DNA from: Arthrobacter sp. OY3WO11
Lineage (GTDB): Bacteria; Actinomycetota; Actinomycetes; Actinomycetales; Micrococcaceae
Length of the DNA stretch: 64,000 nucleotides
Reading direction: 5' to 3'
Assembly (NCBI RefSeq): GCF_001641125.1
Contig: NZ_LWLP01000001.1
Span: forward strand, 2,342,715 to 2,406,714
This document shows positions 9,684 to 20,915 of the stretch, one piece after another. The translations under genes and the position numbers were made by a program. The notes beneath the pieces are model-generated. The model was given only the letters and a program-made list of their open reading frames with translations. It made no database searches and was not told the DNA's origin. The number at the start of each line of letters is the position of its first letter. Position 1 is the stretch's first letter.

Positions 9684-10286
9684 GTGTTCGGACGTAAAAA
9701 GGAAGCGCCCTCGGCGCAGCAAACAGTAGACCAACAGGCTGCGGAGGCGGCGGCGCGGGCCAACGGATTGAGTGGCAAGGGGGCCCCGACTCCCACCCGC
9801 AAGGCACAGGAAGCAGCCCGCAAGCGCCCGCTGGTCCCTGAGGACCGCAAGGCATCGAAGGCTGCCGAGCGCCAGGCCATCCAGGACCAGCGCCTCAAGA
9901 TGCGCCAGGCGCTGGACACCGGCGACGAGAAATTCCTGCCCCTGCGTGACAAGGGCCCGCAGAAACGCTTCGCCCGTGATTATGTCGACGCGCGCTTCAG
10001 CCTGGGTGAATACCTGATGTTCGGTGCCCTGGTTTTCGTCCTCGTGTCGTTGGTGGTCCCGGCATCCAGCGACATGATGATCTACGTCCTGGGCGGGTTC
10101 TGGGTAATGTTCCTGGCTGTCTTCGTGGACGTGTTCATCCTGTCCCGCCAGCTCCGCAAGCGGCTGACCGCAAAGTTCGGCGAGGTGGAGCGAGGAACCG
10201 TCTGGTACGGCTCCATGCGTTCCCTTCAGTTCCGCAAACTCCGCCTTCCCAAGCCCCAGGTCAAGCGCGGGCAGTACCCCGCCTGA
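9684..10286 (+). CDS. DUF3043 membrane protein
   Basis: A 200-aa actinobacterial protein of unknown function. The first ~100 residues are highly charged and basic (many K, R and A). Two hydrophobic helices follow (about 112-130 and 134-152), then a basic C-terminal region with SMRSLQFRKLRLPKPQVKRG. GTG at 9684 is the start that fits the family's FGRKKE opening. A clear terminator follows. The layout suggests an inner-membrane protein with cytoplasmic basic ends. Confidence 0.8.
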   Translation: MFGRKKEAPSAQQTVDQQAAEAAARANGLSGKGAPTPTRKAQEAARKRPLVPEDRKASKAAERQAIQDQRLKMRQALDTGDEKFLPLRDKGPQKRFARDYVDARFSLGEYLMFGALVFVLVSLVVPASSDMMIYVLGGFWVMFLAVFVDVFILSRQLRKRLTAKFGEVERGTVWYGSMRSLQFRKLRLPKPQVKRGQYPA

Positions 10287-10306
10287 CAGGCAATAGGCTG
10301 GTAAAC

Positions 10307-10345
10307 GCGAAACCCCGGCGGTCGGTCCGCCGGGGTTTCGCTTTT
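10307..10345 (+). terminator. rho-independent terminator after DUF3043
   Basis: The stem GCGAAACCCCGGCGG / CCGCCGGGGTTTCGC with a short loop is followed by TTTT, 20 bases after the DUF3043 stop. Confidence 0.9.
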
Positions 10346-10382
10346 AAGAACGTGGGCGCGCAGGTCGCCGCGTTCCCTCCAG

Positions 10383-11453
10383 TCAGGACCGGCGCTTCTT
10401 CGCCAGTTCGCGGTTGATGCCTGCAGCCCAGAACGGCCCCTCATAGAGGAACGCCGTGTAGCCCTGGACCAGCGTCGCCCCGGCGTCGAGCCTGTCCTGG
10501 ACGTCCTGCGCAGTTTCCACGCCGCCCACAGCCACCAGGGTGAGTGCGTCGCCGGTGACCTCCTTCAGCCTGCGCAGCACCTCGAGGGAACGCTGCTTCA
10601 GCGGAGCGCCGGAGAGCCCGCCCGCGCCGCACTTCTCCACCTGGTCTGCCGCCGAGGCCAGCCCGTCCCGGGCGATGGTGGTGTTGGTGGCGATGATGCC
10701 ATCCAGCTTGAGATCCAGCGCAAGGCGGGCGACGTCGTCGATATCCTCGTCGCTGAGGTCCGGTGCGATCTTCACAAGCAGGGGCACGTGGCGGCCGGCA
10801 GCCCGGTCAGCTTCTTCACCCACGGCGGCCAGCAGGGGCCGGAGCGACTCCACATCCTGCAGCAGGCGAAGCCCGGGCGTGTTGGGCGAACTCACGTTGA
10901 CCACCAGGTAATCGGCAGCGGGTGCAAGGCTGCGGGCACTCACAAGATAGTCATCCACGGCGTCGGCCAGCTCCACAGTCTTGGTCTTGCCGATATTGAC
11001 ACCGATGACGGGGCGTACGTCCGGATGCCGGCGCTGCAGGGCAGCGCGCGCTGCCTTCAGCCGCGGGGCCACGGCAGTTGCGCCGTCGTTGTTGAATCCC
11101 ATCCGGTTGATGACGGCGCGGTCCTGGACCAGGCGGAAAAGCCGCGGCTTCTCGTTGCCGGGCTGGGCCTGCCCCGTGATGGTCCCTACCTCAACGTGGC
11201 CGAACCCCAGCTCGGTCAGTGCCTCGATGCCGTGCCCTTCCTTGTCGAACCCGGCAGCAAGCCCGAACGGTGACGGAAAAGTCACGCCGAAAGCCGTGGT
11301 CTGCAGGGACGGTGCGGGCGCAGTCAGCTTTTCCAGGACCTTTCCCCCGCCGGAGCGGTGCGCCAGCCTGATGGCCGTGAACCCGATTTTGTGGGCGCGC
11401 TCGGCGTCCATCCATGAAAAGGCAAGCCTGAAGAAAGTGGGGTAAACGCGCAT
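10383..11453 (-). CDS. pyrD: quinone-dependent dihydroorotate dehydrogenase (class 2)
   Basis: A 356-aa enzyme that oxidises dihydroorotate to orotate in pyrimidine synthesis and passes electrons to the quinone pool. The N-terminal helices ([16 protein letters not shown]) are the membrane-docking part of class 2 enzymes. FMN-site motifs include [37 protein letters not shown] (the catalytic Ser region) and ATNTTIARD. Length and motifs match the family. It stands alone, away from other pyr genes. Confidence 0.96.
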   Translation of the reverse strand: MRVYPTFFRLAFSWMDAERAHKIGFTAIRLAHRSGGGKVLEKLTAPAPSLQTTAFGVTFPSPFGLAAGFDKEGHGIEALTELGFGHVEVGTITGQAQPGNEKPRLFRLVQDRAVINRMGFNNDGATAVAPRLKAARAALQRRHPDVRPVIGVNIGKTKTVELADAVDDYLVSARSLAPAADYLVVNVSSPNTPGLRLLQDVESLRPLLAAVGEEADRAAGRHVPLLVKIAPDLSDEDIDDVARLALDLKLDGIIATNTTIARDGLASAADQVEKCGAGGLSGAPLKQRSLEVLRRLKEVTGDALTLVAVGGVETAQDVQDRLDAGATLVQGYTAFLYEGPFWAAGINRELAKKRRS

Positions 11454-11528
11454 GCCTCTAGTTTTCCGTCTTGGAGGGCCCAGACCAAAATGGACAGGTC
11501 AAACTGGCCAGCGGATTAGCATAATCCC

Positions 11529-12530
11529 ATGGAGTGGCAGCAGGACATCCTGGGCGAGGGCTTTGAGTCGCACGCCTTTCAGGCTTTAGGTCCGGACGGT
11601 GTGGAACGCACAGCCACACTGGTCCGGTTCCGCCCCGCCGTGGAATCGTTGACCTCCTCCCCCCGGCGCCGCAGGGTGGTTCTTTTCCTGCATGGCTGGA
11701 GCGACTATTTCTTCAACGTGGACCTTGCGCGATTCTGGTCCGCGGCCGGGTACCACTTCTACGCACTGGACATGCATAACCACGGACGGAGCCTGCGGCC
11801 GGAATCGCCGGGCGGCTATGTGTCGGACCTCGGGGATTATGACGCCGAAATCGACATGGCGTGCCGGCTGATCGCCCAGGACGGGGCAGACCTGTCCCTG
11901 ACACTCATGGGGCATTCGACAGGAGGGCTGGTGGCGGTGCTTTGGGCAAGCCGGCATCCCGGAAGGGTGTCACGGCTGGTCCTCAACAGTCCCTGGCTGG
12001 AGATGCACGGCAGTTCATTGGTACGGCGTGCAACCGCGGGGATGGTGGGTCCCGTGGCACGGTTCCGGCCCGAAGCCGTGCTCCGGCTGCCGGAGCGGGG
12101 CTTTTACTGGCGGACTATCAGCAGTTCGGCCGACGGAGAGTGGACGCTGGATGACCGCTACCGGCCCCCTATGGCCTTTCCCGTACGCGCAGGCTGGCTC
12201 AGTGCCGTGCTGGCCGGGCATTCCCGGGTGGCGCGGGGACTGAACATCGAGGTGCCCATCCTTGTCCTGCTGTCCAGCGGAAGCGCCAACGGGCTCTTCT
12301 GGTCTGAGGAGATGCGGCGGACGGATGCCGTCCTCGACGTCAACATCATCGCTGCCCGTGCCCTGACCCTTGGCCGGACTGTCACCATTGAGCGGATTGA
12401 CGGCGCCCTGCACGATGTGTTCCTCTCCCCCGCCGCCGTGCGCGCCGACGCCTACGCCAGGCTTGCGCGCTGGCTCCGGGCCTACGGGGACGGGGAACCG
12501 GACCCATCCGGCAGCGGGGACAGCACATGA
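11529..12530 (+). CDS. alpha/beta hydrolase (lysophospholipase-like), first of a tandem pair
   Basis: A 333-aa hydrolase without a signal peptide. The oxyanion stretch is LFLHGWSDYFFN, the nucleophile elbow GHSTGG (Ser at about 129), and the catalytic His is in DGALHDVFLS near the C-terminus. The next gene starts inside its stop (ATGA), and the two proteins share the same motifs and spacing, which points to duplication. The family covers lipases, esterases and monoacylglycerol lipases; the substrate is unknown. ATG 11529 is the first start after the pyrD promoter region. Confidence 0.85.
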   Translation: MEWQQDILGEGFESHAFQALGPDGVERTATLVRFRPAVESLTSSPRRRRVVLFLHGWSDYFFNVDLARFWSAAGYHFYALDMHNHGRSLRPESPGGYVSDLGDYDAEIDMACRLIAQDGADLSLTLMGHSTGGLVAVLWASRHPGRVSRLVLNSPWLEMHGSSLVRRATAGMVGPVARFRPEAVLRLPERGFYWRTISSSADGEWTLDDRYRPPMAFPVRAGWLSAVLAGHSRVARGLNIEVPILVLLSSGSANGLFWSEEMRRTDAVLDVNIIAARALTLGRTVTIERIDGALHDVFLSPAAVRADAYARLARWLRAYGDGEPDPSGSGDST

Positions 12531-13558
12531 CCGGCGCGCAAGTCCGCAGGGACACGGACACAGCTCTCTGGACCGCCGACATCCTGGGGCCGCGCTTCGA
12601 GCGGCGCGTCCTTCCTCTGGCTCCTGATGACGAGGGCGACGTCTGTGCAACGCTTGTCCGCTGCCTCGCCAAGGAGCCGGCGCCGCTGCAGACGACGGCG
12701 GGGCACCCTGCAGTTAACGCGGTGCTGTACGTCCACGGCTGGGCGGACTACTTCTTCCAGGAGGAGCTTGCGGAGTACCTGACCGACGCCGGGTTCCCCT
12801 TTTACGCCGTGGACCTGCGCAAGTTCGGCCGCAGCCTTCGGCCCTGGCAGACGCCCGGCTTCACTGATGACCTGGCCGTCTATGACGAGGACCTCGCCGC
12901 CGCCCTGGGGGCGATCAGGGAAGACCTCGCAGAACGCCTGGGGCCTGGGGTTGCACCCACCGTCCATGTCCTGGCCCATTCGCTGGGCGGGCTGATTGCC
13001 GCTCTGTGGGCTGACCGGAACCCGACGGCGGTGGGCACCCTGATCCTGAACGCGCCGTGGCTGGAGCTGCAGGGCAGCAGTATCATCCGCACCATTGCCA
13101 TGCACCTGGTGGACCCGCTGTCCAGGGCCGACCCCCGCCGTCCCTTATGGCTTCCGGAGATGCCCGGCTACTGGCAAAGCGTCAGCAGCGAGGCCCACGG
13201 CGAGTGGCAACTCGACCCCCTGTGGCGTCCCAGGGCATCATTCCCTATCAGGGCGGGCTGGGCGAAAGCGGTCCTTGCCGGCCATGCCGCGGTGGAGCGC
13301 CGGCTGGACGTCCGGGCCCCGGCGCTGGTCCTGCTCTCGAGCCGTACCCGCATCCAGATCGAATGGTCGGCGGAGATGATGGAGGCCGACGCCGTGATCG
13401 ACGTCGAGGAAACGGCCCACCGTGCGCTGCGCCTGGGGCGGCGTGTGGCGGTCTTCCGCTATCCCGGCGCCATCCACGACGTCTTCCTTTCCCGCCGCGG
13501 CGTGCGCGAGGAGGCCTGCCGGGACCTGGCAGCGTGGCTCAGGGCATACTCCGCCTGA
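12527..13558 (+). CDS. alpha/beta hydrolase (lysophospholipase-like), second of a tandem pair
   Basis: A 343-aa paralog of the upstream gene. The oxyanion segment is LYVHGWADYFFQ, the nucleophile motif AHSLGG (Ser at about 151), and the catalytic His region PGAIHDVFLS. It starts at ATG 12527 and overlaps the previous stop by four bases, so translation is coupled and similar protein amounts are expected. No signal peptide or membrane segment is seen, so it should act in the cytoplasm. The two may act on related acyl substrates or form a pair. Confidence 0.85.
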   Translation: MTGAQVRRDTDTALWTADILGPRFERRVLPLAPDDEGDVCATLVRCLAKEPAPLQTTAGHPAVNAVLYVHGWADYFFQEELAEYLTDAGFPFYAVDLRKFGRSLRPWQTPGFTDDLAVYDEDLAAALGAIREDLAERLGPGVAPTVHVLAHSLGGLIAALWADRNPTAVGTLILNAPWLELQGSSIIRTIAMHLVDPLSRADPRRPLWLPEMPGYWQSVSSEAHGEWQLDPLWRPRASFPIRAGWAKAVLAGHAAVERRLDVRAPALVLLSSRTRIQIEWSAEMMEADAVIDVEETAHRALRLGRRVAVFRYPGAIHDVFLSRRGVREEACRDLAAWLRAYSA

Positions 13559-13606
13559 ATGGTGACCCGCCTGATCCGCGGGCGTGCCGACTGCAGTGCC
13601 TGGAAC

Positions 13607-14434
13607 CTAGGAACCCGCAGGCGCCGCCGCGTCCACGGCCCCGCCGTAGCGGCGGTCCCGCTGTGCATATTCCTCAACTGCCGCCCAGAGCGTGCGCCGG
13701 TCGACGTCCGGCCACAGGGTGTCCATGAAGACGAACTCGGCGTAGGCGGACTGCCAGAGCAGGAAGTTGGACAGCCGCTGCTCCCCCGAGCTGCGAAGGA
13801 ACAGGTCCACGTCCGGCAGGTCCGGCTCATCGAGGTACTTCTGGATGGTGCGCTCGGTGATGGCACCGGGTTTGAGCCTGCCGGCGGCCACCTCGGCTGC
13901 GATGGCGGTGACGGCATCCGTGATTTCCGCCCGGCCGCCGTAATTAACACACATGGTCAACGTGCAGGTGCTGTTTCCCGCTGTGAACTCTTCCGCTTCC
14001 TCAAGCTCGCGGATGACCGAGCCCCACAGCCTGGGCCGCCGGCCTGACCACCGCACCCGGACGCCCCATTCATCGAGCTGGTTCCGTTGCCGGCGCAGCA
14101 CATCCTTGTTAAATCCCATCAGGAAACGGACTTCCTCCGGGGACCGGCGCCAGTTCTCGGTGGAGAAAGCATACACGCTGACGTACTCGATGCCCAGCTC
14201 GATGGCACCTGCCATCACGTCCAGCAGTGCAGGCTCCCCGGCCTTGTGCCCTTCAATCCTTGGCAGGCCGCGCTGGTTGGCCCAGCGGCCGTTACCGTCC
14301 ATCACGATCGCCACATGGCGGGGAATGAACTCAGCCGGGATGGAGGGCGCAACGGCCCCGGAGGGGTGCGGGTACGGGGCAGCCACCGGGTGGGTGCGCT
14401 TCCGCGAGGCGGTGTTCTTTTTGCCGAGGGCCAC
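13607..14434 (-). CDS. uppS: isoprenyl transferase (cis-polyprenyl diphosphate synthase)
   Basis: A 275-aa cis-prenyltransferase that builds the polyprenyl diphosphate lipid carrier for cell-wall synthesis. The family signature [21 protein letters not shown], with the catalytic Asp, starts near residue 42. The second conserved block is [19 protein letters not shown] near 212. About 35 polar residues precede the domain, as in other actinobacterial copies. The recO stop lies two bases upstream, so the two form one operon in the common order recO-uppS. Confidence 0.95.
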   Translation of the reverse strand: MALGKKNTASRKRTHPVAAPYPHPSGAVAPSIPAEFIPRHVAIVMDGNGRWANQRGLPRIEGHKAGEPALLDVMAGAIELGIEYVSVYAFSTENWRRSPEEVRFLMGFNKDVLRRQRNQLDEWGVRVRWSGRRPRLWGSVIRELEEAEEFTAGNSTCTLTMCVNYGGRAEITDAVTAIAAEVAAGRLKPGAITERTIQKYLDEPDLPDVDLFLRSSGEQRLSNFLLWQSAYAEFVFMDTLWPDVDRRTLWAAVEEYAQRDRRYGGAVDAAAPAGS

Positions 14435-14436
14435 TG

Positions 14437-15189
14437 TCAGCTACGCTCCACATGTTTGAGGGACTTCAGCACCCGTTCGAGGTGCCATTGCAGGTATGCG
14501 GCCACCAGGCCCGCTGCCTCTTTCCGGTGCACGGGAAGGGAGCCGTCCGCCGTCGTCCAGTCACCGGTCAGCAGCGCCGCCAGCAGCACCACAGTCTCCG
14601 GCGCCGGAGCCGGCGAGCCAGGAGGCCTGCATCCGCTGCAGACCATTCCTCCCAGGGGAGCCGAAAAGGCGGTGTGCGGGCCCGGCAGGCCACACCGGGC
14701 GCAGTCCGTGAAGCTGGGGGCCCAGCCGCCGGTGGCCAGTGCCCGGAGAAGGTAGGAATCAAGGATCAGGCCGGCAGCATGTTCATCCCTGCTGAGGGAC
14801 GCCAGCGCGCCCACCAGCAGGTTGTACTGCGCTGTCCCCGCCTCGCCGTCCACGTCCGTCAGCTTCTCAGCTGTCTCGGTCATGGCAGCGGCCACCGTGT
14901 AACGGCCGTAGTCCGCGGCGATGTTCCCGCCGTAGGCCCCCTTGGCCACGGCCTGGGTGACGATGTCCAGGGTCTTGCCGGACACGAGCTGGAGGTCCGC
15001 CACCATAAACGGCTCGAGCCGCGCGCCGAACCGGCTGCTGGTGCGGCGGACCCCTTTGGCGACAGCCCGGACCTGTCCGTGGTGCTTGGTCAGCAGCGTG
15101 ATGATCCGGTCCGCCTCACCCAGCTTGTGGGTGCGCAGGACGACGGCGTCGTCCCGGTACGCGCGGGAGGCGAAAGAGTGTTGGGCCAC
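14437..15189 (-). CDS. recO: DNA repair protein RecO
   Basis: A RecF-pathway mediator of about 250 aa that helps load RecA at gaps. The N-terminal OB fold is seen in [20 protein letters not shown]. Four cysteines of a zinc site are arranged as CARCGLPG and CSGC. I chose GTG 15189 ([11 protein letters not shown]): a longer frame from 15264 would read through a strong hairpin downstream of leuA, and family members begin near this point. The gene is followed directly by uppS. Confidence 0.9.
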   Translation of the reverse strand: MAQHSFASRAYRDDAVVLRTHKLGEADRIITLLTKHHGQVRAVAKGVRRTSSRFGARLEPFMVADLQLVSGKTLDIVTQAVAKGAYGGNIAADYGRYTVAAAMTETAEKLTDVDGEAGTAQYNLLVGALASLSRDEHAAGLILDSYLLRALATGGWAPSFTDCARCGLPGPHTAFSAPLGGMVCSGCRPPGSPAPAPETVVLLAALLTGDWTTADGSLPVHRKEAAGLVAAYLQWHLERVLKSLKHVERS

Positions 15190-15233
15190 GCCTTCTATCT
15201 TCCCATTCTTTGCCGGCACAGCCGTGCCGCGTG

Positions 15234-15269
15234 CTGCCGTGCCGCCGGCAGCTTCCGGCGGCACGGCAG
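15234..15269 (-). terminator. hairpin terminator-like structure after leuA
   Basis: A perfect 15-bp stem (CTGCCGTGCCGCCGG and its complement) with a 6-base loop lies 9 bases after the leuA stop. No T-run follows, so it may act with Rho or only as an mRNA 3' end. Confidence 0.6.
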
Positions 15270-15277
15270 TGCGAAGG

Positions 15278-17154
<1,877 letters not shown>

Positions 17155-17269
17155 CTTTTGAGAGTAACACGGGTGCGTAAGATGAAAGAGCACTACCGTC
17201 AGTAAAGTCCACCATGCAGACGCCGCGCGCTGTTTTTCCTGCCGCCGCTCTCCATAAGAAGGAGTTTCA

Positions 17270-19222
17270 GTGCCCATTTCGGGGATCGACCTGTCCACCA
17301 TTGATCACACGGTCCGGCCGCAGGATGACCTTTACCAGCACGTCAACGGCGCTTGGCTGAAGGCCACCGACATTCCCGATGACCGGCCGCTCGAGGGCAC
17401 CTTCACAGCCCTCCGGGACGGTTCGGAGGTCGCAGTCCGCGACATTATTGAAGAAGCCGCGGGCAAGGGCGGGGCCGCCAGCGGGATTGAACGGAAAATC
17501 GGGGACCTTTACAACAGCTTCATGGACGAGGCCGCTGTTGAAGCTAAGGGCCTCGAGCCGATCCGCCAGCGGCTTGCAGAGGTGTTCGCCACCACTTCCG
17601 TGGCGGACCTCGTGTCGCTGGCGGGCCGCCTGTTCCGGGCCGACGTCGGTGGGCTCTTCTACATCTACCCCGCCCCGGATGCGGGCAACCCCGACCGGAT
17701 TCTCCTGTACACCGGGCAGGGCGGCCTCGGCCTGCCCGACGAGTCCTACTACCGGGAAGCCAAGTTCGCCCCGATGGTCACTGCCTATGCCGCGCACGTG
17801 AAGACGATGCTTGACCTGGCGGGCGTTGCCGACGCAGCGGCAGCAGCCGCGCGTGTGGTTGCCCTGGAGACCAAGCTCGCGTCCCACCACTGGGACAACG
17901 TCACCCTTCGGGATCCGCAAAAGACGTACAACCTGAAGACGGCGGACGAGGCATCAGCACTCTTCCCGCTGCTGACCACCTGGTTTGAGGCCGCCGGCAT
18001 CGATGCCGGCAAGCGGCATGAGATCGTCATGAGCACTCCTCCGTTCTTCGACGGCGCCGCTGCCCTCCTTGAGTCCGAGCCGCTGTCCCACTGGCAGGAG
18101 TGGCTCGCGATGCGCGTGGTAAGCGCAGCAGCACCGTACCTTTCTTCGGCTTTCGTGGACGCCAGCTTCGCCTTCTACGGGACCACCATCAGCGGCACGC
18201 CCCGGAACAAGGACCGCTGGAAGCGCGGTGTGGCCGTCGTCGAAGCGGCCTTGGGAGAGGCTGTGGGGCAGATCTACGTGGCCCGGCACTTCCCCGAGAC
18301 CCACAAGGCCAGGATGCAGTCGCTCGTGGCCAACCTGACAGAGGCGTACCGCCAGAGCATCACGGCAGTCGGCTGGATGGGTGAGGCCACCAAGGCCGAG
18401 GCCCTCCGGAAGCTGGAGGGCTTCCGGGCGAAGATCGGATACCCGGACCAGTGGATTGACTACTCCGCCGTCGAGATCGACCCCGCAGACCTCTTGGGCA
18501 ACGTTGAGCGGGCGCACAACGCCGACGTCGACCGGCACCTTGACGAGGTAGGCAAGCCGGTGGACCGCAACAAGTGGCTGATGACCCCCCAAACGGTCAA
18601 TGCCTACTACCACCCCATGATGAACGAGATTGTGTTCCCGGCCGCGATCCTGCAGCCCCCGTTCTTCACGGCTGATGCTGATGACGCCGTGAACTACGGC
18701 GGCATCGGGGCCGTCATCGGGCATGAGATCGGCCATGGTTTTGATGACCAGGGGTCCCAGTTTGACGGAGGCGGGGCGCTGCGGAACTGGTGGACGGAAG
18801 AGGACCGGCAAGCGTTCGAGAAGCTCACCGCAAAGCTGGTGGCCCAGTACGATGTGCTTTCGCCCTACGCGGCTCCAGGACATACCGTCAACGGACGCCT
18901 CACCCTGGGTGAGAACATTGGCGACCTGGCAGGCCTGGCAATTGCCTACAAGGCGTACCGCATCAGCTTGGAAGGGAAGGAACCGGACGTCCTGGACGGC
19001 CTGACCGGGGAACAGCGCTTCTTCGCTTCCTGGGCGGCGGGCTGGCGCCAGGTCATCCGGCCCGAGGAGGCCATCCGCCGGCTGGCAACGGACCCGCACT
19101 CCCCCAATGAGTTCCGCACCAACGCCATTGCGAAAAACCTGGATGCCTTCCACAACGCCTTTGAGGTCTCGGAACAGGACGGCATGTGGATGCCTCCGGA
19201 GGACCGCGTCAGCATCTGGTAG
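17270..19222 (+). CDS. M13 family (neprilysin-like) zinc metallopeptidase
   Basis: A 650-aa oligopeptidase. The zinc site IGHEIGHGFDDQG lies near residue 485 and the third ligand is in LGENIGDLAGLA. The substrate-binding NAYYHPMMNEIVFPA block precedes them, and FFASWAAGWR is near the C-terminus. There is no signal peptide or membrane anchor, so like other bacterial PepO enzymes it is probably cytoplasmic. GTG 17270 has AAGGAG seven bases upstream. It is divergent from leuA and appears to be monocistronic. Confidence 0.95.
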   Translation: MPISGIDLSTIDHTVRPQDDLYQHVNGAWLKATDIPDDRPLEGTFTALRDGSEVAVRDIIEEAAGKGGAASGIERKIGDLYNSFMDEAAVEAKGLEPIRQRLAEVFATTSVADLVSLAGRLFRADVGGLFYIYPAPDAGNPDRILLYTGQGGLGLPDESYYREAKFAPMVTAYAAHVKTMLDLAGVADAAAAAARVVALETKLASHHWDNVTLRDPQKTYNLKTADEASALFPLLTTWFEAAGIDAGKRHEIVMSTPPFFDGAAALLESEPLSHWQEWLAMRVVSAAAPYLSSAFVDASFAFYGTTISGTPRNKDRWKRGVAVVEAALGEAVGQIYVARHFPETHKARMQSLVANLTEAYRQSITAVGWMGEATKAEALRKLEGFRAKIGYPDQWIDYSAVEIDPADLLGNVERAHNADVDRHLDEVGKPVDRNKWLMTPQTVNAYYHPMMNEIVFPAAILQPPFFTADADDAVNYGGIGAVIGHEIGHGFDDQGSQFDGGGALRNWWTEEDRQAFEKLTAKLVAQYDVLSPYAAPGHTVNGRLTLGENIGDLAGLAIAYKAYRISLEGKEPDVLDGLTGEQRFFASWAAGWRQVIRPEEAIRRLATDPHSPNEFRTNAIAKNLDAFHNAFEVSEQDGMWMPPEDRVSIW

Positions 19223-19295
19223 CCGGACGCCGCCGGATAGCGGCGAAGGTAGCGGAGTGGGATAATTTGGTCATCCTTCGAATAGGGGGGCCATC

Positions 19296-20915
19296 ATGGC
19301 CGGCCTTAGTGCTCTTCGACCTGGTCGCCGCTCCCGGGCATCCTCGCCCCGGCTCCTGGCGGCATTACTTGTGCTCGCACTCGGCGTGCTGTTCGCTTCA
19401 CCCGCCCGAGCAGTCGACTACGGACATGACGTCTCATGGCCACAGTGTCCGGGCGGCCTTCCGATGCCGCCGGATAACACGGAGTTCGTGGTCGTGGGGC
19501 TGACGAATGGACTCGCTTTCACTGAGAATCCCTGCCTGGGCTGGCAGTTCCAGTGGGTGCTCGAGCACGGCGTCCGGGCTCAGGCCTACGCCATGGCCAC
19601 GTTCCCCACCGCCGCGCAATACAACACCTACGGCGACGACGGCCCCTGGCCCGCAAGCACCAGGCCGGACCGGCTGCGCAACGTCGGTTACGCCGAGGGC
19701 CGCGCGGCACTCGCGTCCCTCGATGAGGTGGGGTGGCGGCCGGAGAGAATCTGGGTCGACGTCGAGCCCCGCCCGCAACAGCCCTGGCCCAGTTCGACAG
19801 CAACCCAGCGGCAGGAGAACCGGTACGTCATCTCCGGGCTCCTGGCCGCTCTGTCGGACGCCGGGTATCCCCACGGGATCTACTCCTATGTGAGCGCTTG
19901 GGAGGCCATCACCGGATCGTGGCAGCTTCCCGACGTGCCGGTCTGGTCACCGGCAGGGCGTCTCGACTTCGCCAGTGAAGCATCCGACCTCTGTGTGAAC
20001 CCCAGCTTCTCCGGTGGCACCGTCCACATCTCGCAATGGACCGATGGCACCTACGACTTCGACATGACGTGCATTGGGGTCTACCAGGCCCATGTCGCGA
20101 CGATCGGCTGGCAGTCGAGCGTCTCGGACGGCGCCACCGCAGGAACGACCGGTCGTTCACTGCCGATGGAGGCGTTGCGCCTGTCGATGGCAGGAGACTT
20201 CCTGCCGGGCGACATTCTGTGGAGGGGGCATGTGCAGGACATCGGCTGGCAGCCATGGACGACGTCGGCATCACCAATCGGAACGACAGGGCGCGGTCTG
20301 CGCCTGGAGGCGTTTGAGCTGCGGTTGACGGGGAATCTGGCCTCGCAGTACAGCATCAGGTATCGCGCCCACGTACAGAACATCGGCTGGCAGCCGTACG
20401 GGATCGACGGAGCCACGGCCGGCACCGTCGGGGAAGGCAGGCGGGTGGAAGCCGTTGCGATCGAGTTGGTTCCGAAGGTCGCACCAGCATTCACTGCCGT
20501 GTACGCCGCCCACGTTCAGGACCTCGGCTGGATGGGAGACGTTTCGGATGGGACCGTCGCCGGGACCACGGGCCGGGCCCTCCGGGTCGAGGCATTGCGC
20601 CTCAACGTGTCCAGCATGGCTTATAGCGGGGGTATCGAGTGGCGGGGCCATGTGCAGTCGATCGGCTGGCAGCCGTGGACATCGTCGGCCAATCCCATCG
20701 GCACGGCCGGGCAGGGCCTACGTTTGGAAGCGTTTGAAATCAGGCTGACCGGTGAGATCGCCAACCATTACAGCATCCACTACCGTGCCCACATCCAAGA
20801 TTTGGGCTGGCAGTCATGGGTCGCCGACGGCGGAACGGCGGGCACGTCAGGTGAGGGCAAACGGATGGAGGCAGTGCAGATCCTCCTCGCGCCCAGAACC
20901 GGCGGTTATTCCTGA
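19296..20915 (+). CDS. secreted glycoside hydrolase-like protein with six ChW repeats
   Basis: A 539-aa exported protein. A signal peptide (about residues 1-37, ending SPARA) precedes a GH25/DUF1906-like domain (about 38-255) starting VDYGHDVSWPQCPGG and containing RIWVDVEPRP. Six repeats of about 45 aa follow, each with a GW core (AHVATIGWQ, GHVQDIGWQ, AHVQNIGWQ, AHVQDLGWM, GHVQSIGWQ, AHIQDLGWQ) and a downstream EA.(R/E)(L/I) element. These are clostridial hydrophobic W (ChW) repeats, thought to mediate surface binding. The role may be cell-wall turnover or binding outside the cell. It overlaps the convergent LCP gene by 10 bases. Confidence 0.85.
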   Translation: MAGLSALRPGRRSRASSPRLLAALLVLALGVLFASPARAVDYGHDVSWPQCPGGLPMPPDNTEFVVVGLTNGLAFTENPCLGWQFQWVLEHGVRAQAYAMATFPTAAQYNTYGDDGPWPASTRPDRLRNVGYAEGRAALASLDEVGWRPERIWVDVEPRPQQPWPSSTATQRQENRYVISGLLAALSDAGYPHGIYSYVSAWEAITGSWQLPDVPVWSPAGRLDFASEASDLCVNPSFSGGTVHISQWTDGTYDFDMTCIGVYQAHVATIGWQSSVSDGATAGTTGRSLPMEALRLSMAGDFLPGDILWRGHVQDIGWQPWTTSASPIGTTGRGLRLEAFELRLTGNLASQYSIRYRAHVQNIGWQPYGIDGATAGTVGEGRRVEAVAIELVPKVAPAFTAVYAAHVQDLGWMGDVSDGTVAGTTGRALRVEALRLNVSSMAYSGGIEWRGHVQSIGWQPWTSSANPIGTAGQGLRLEAFEIRLTGEIANHYSIHYRAHIQDLGWQSWVADGGTAGTSGEGKRMEAVQILLAPRTGGYS

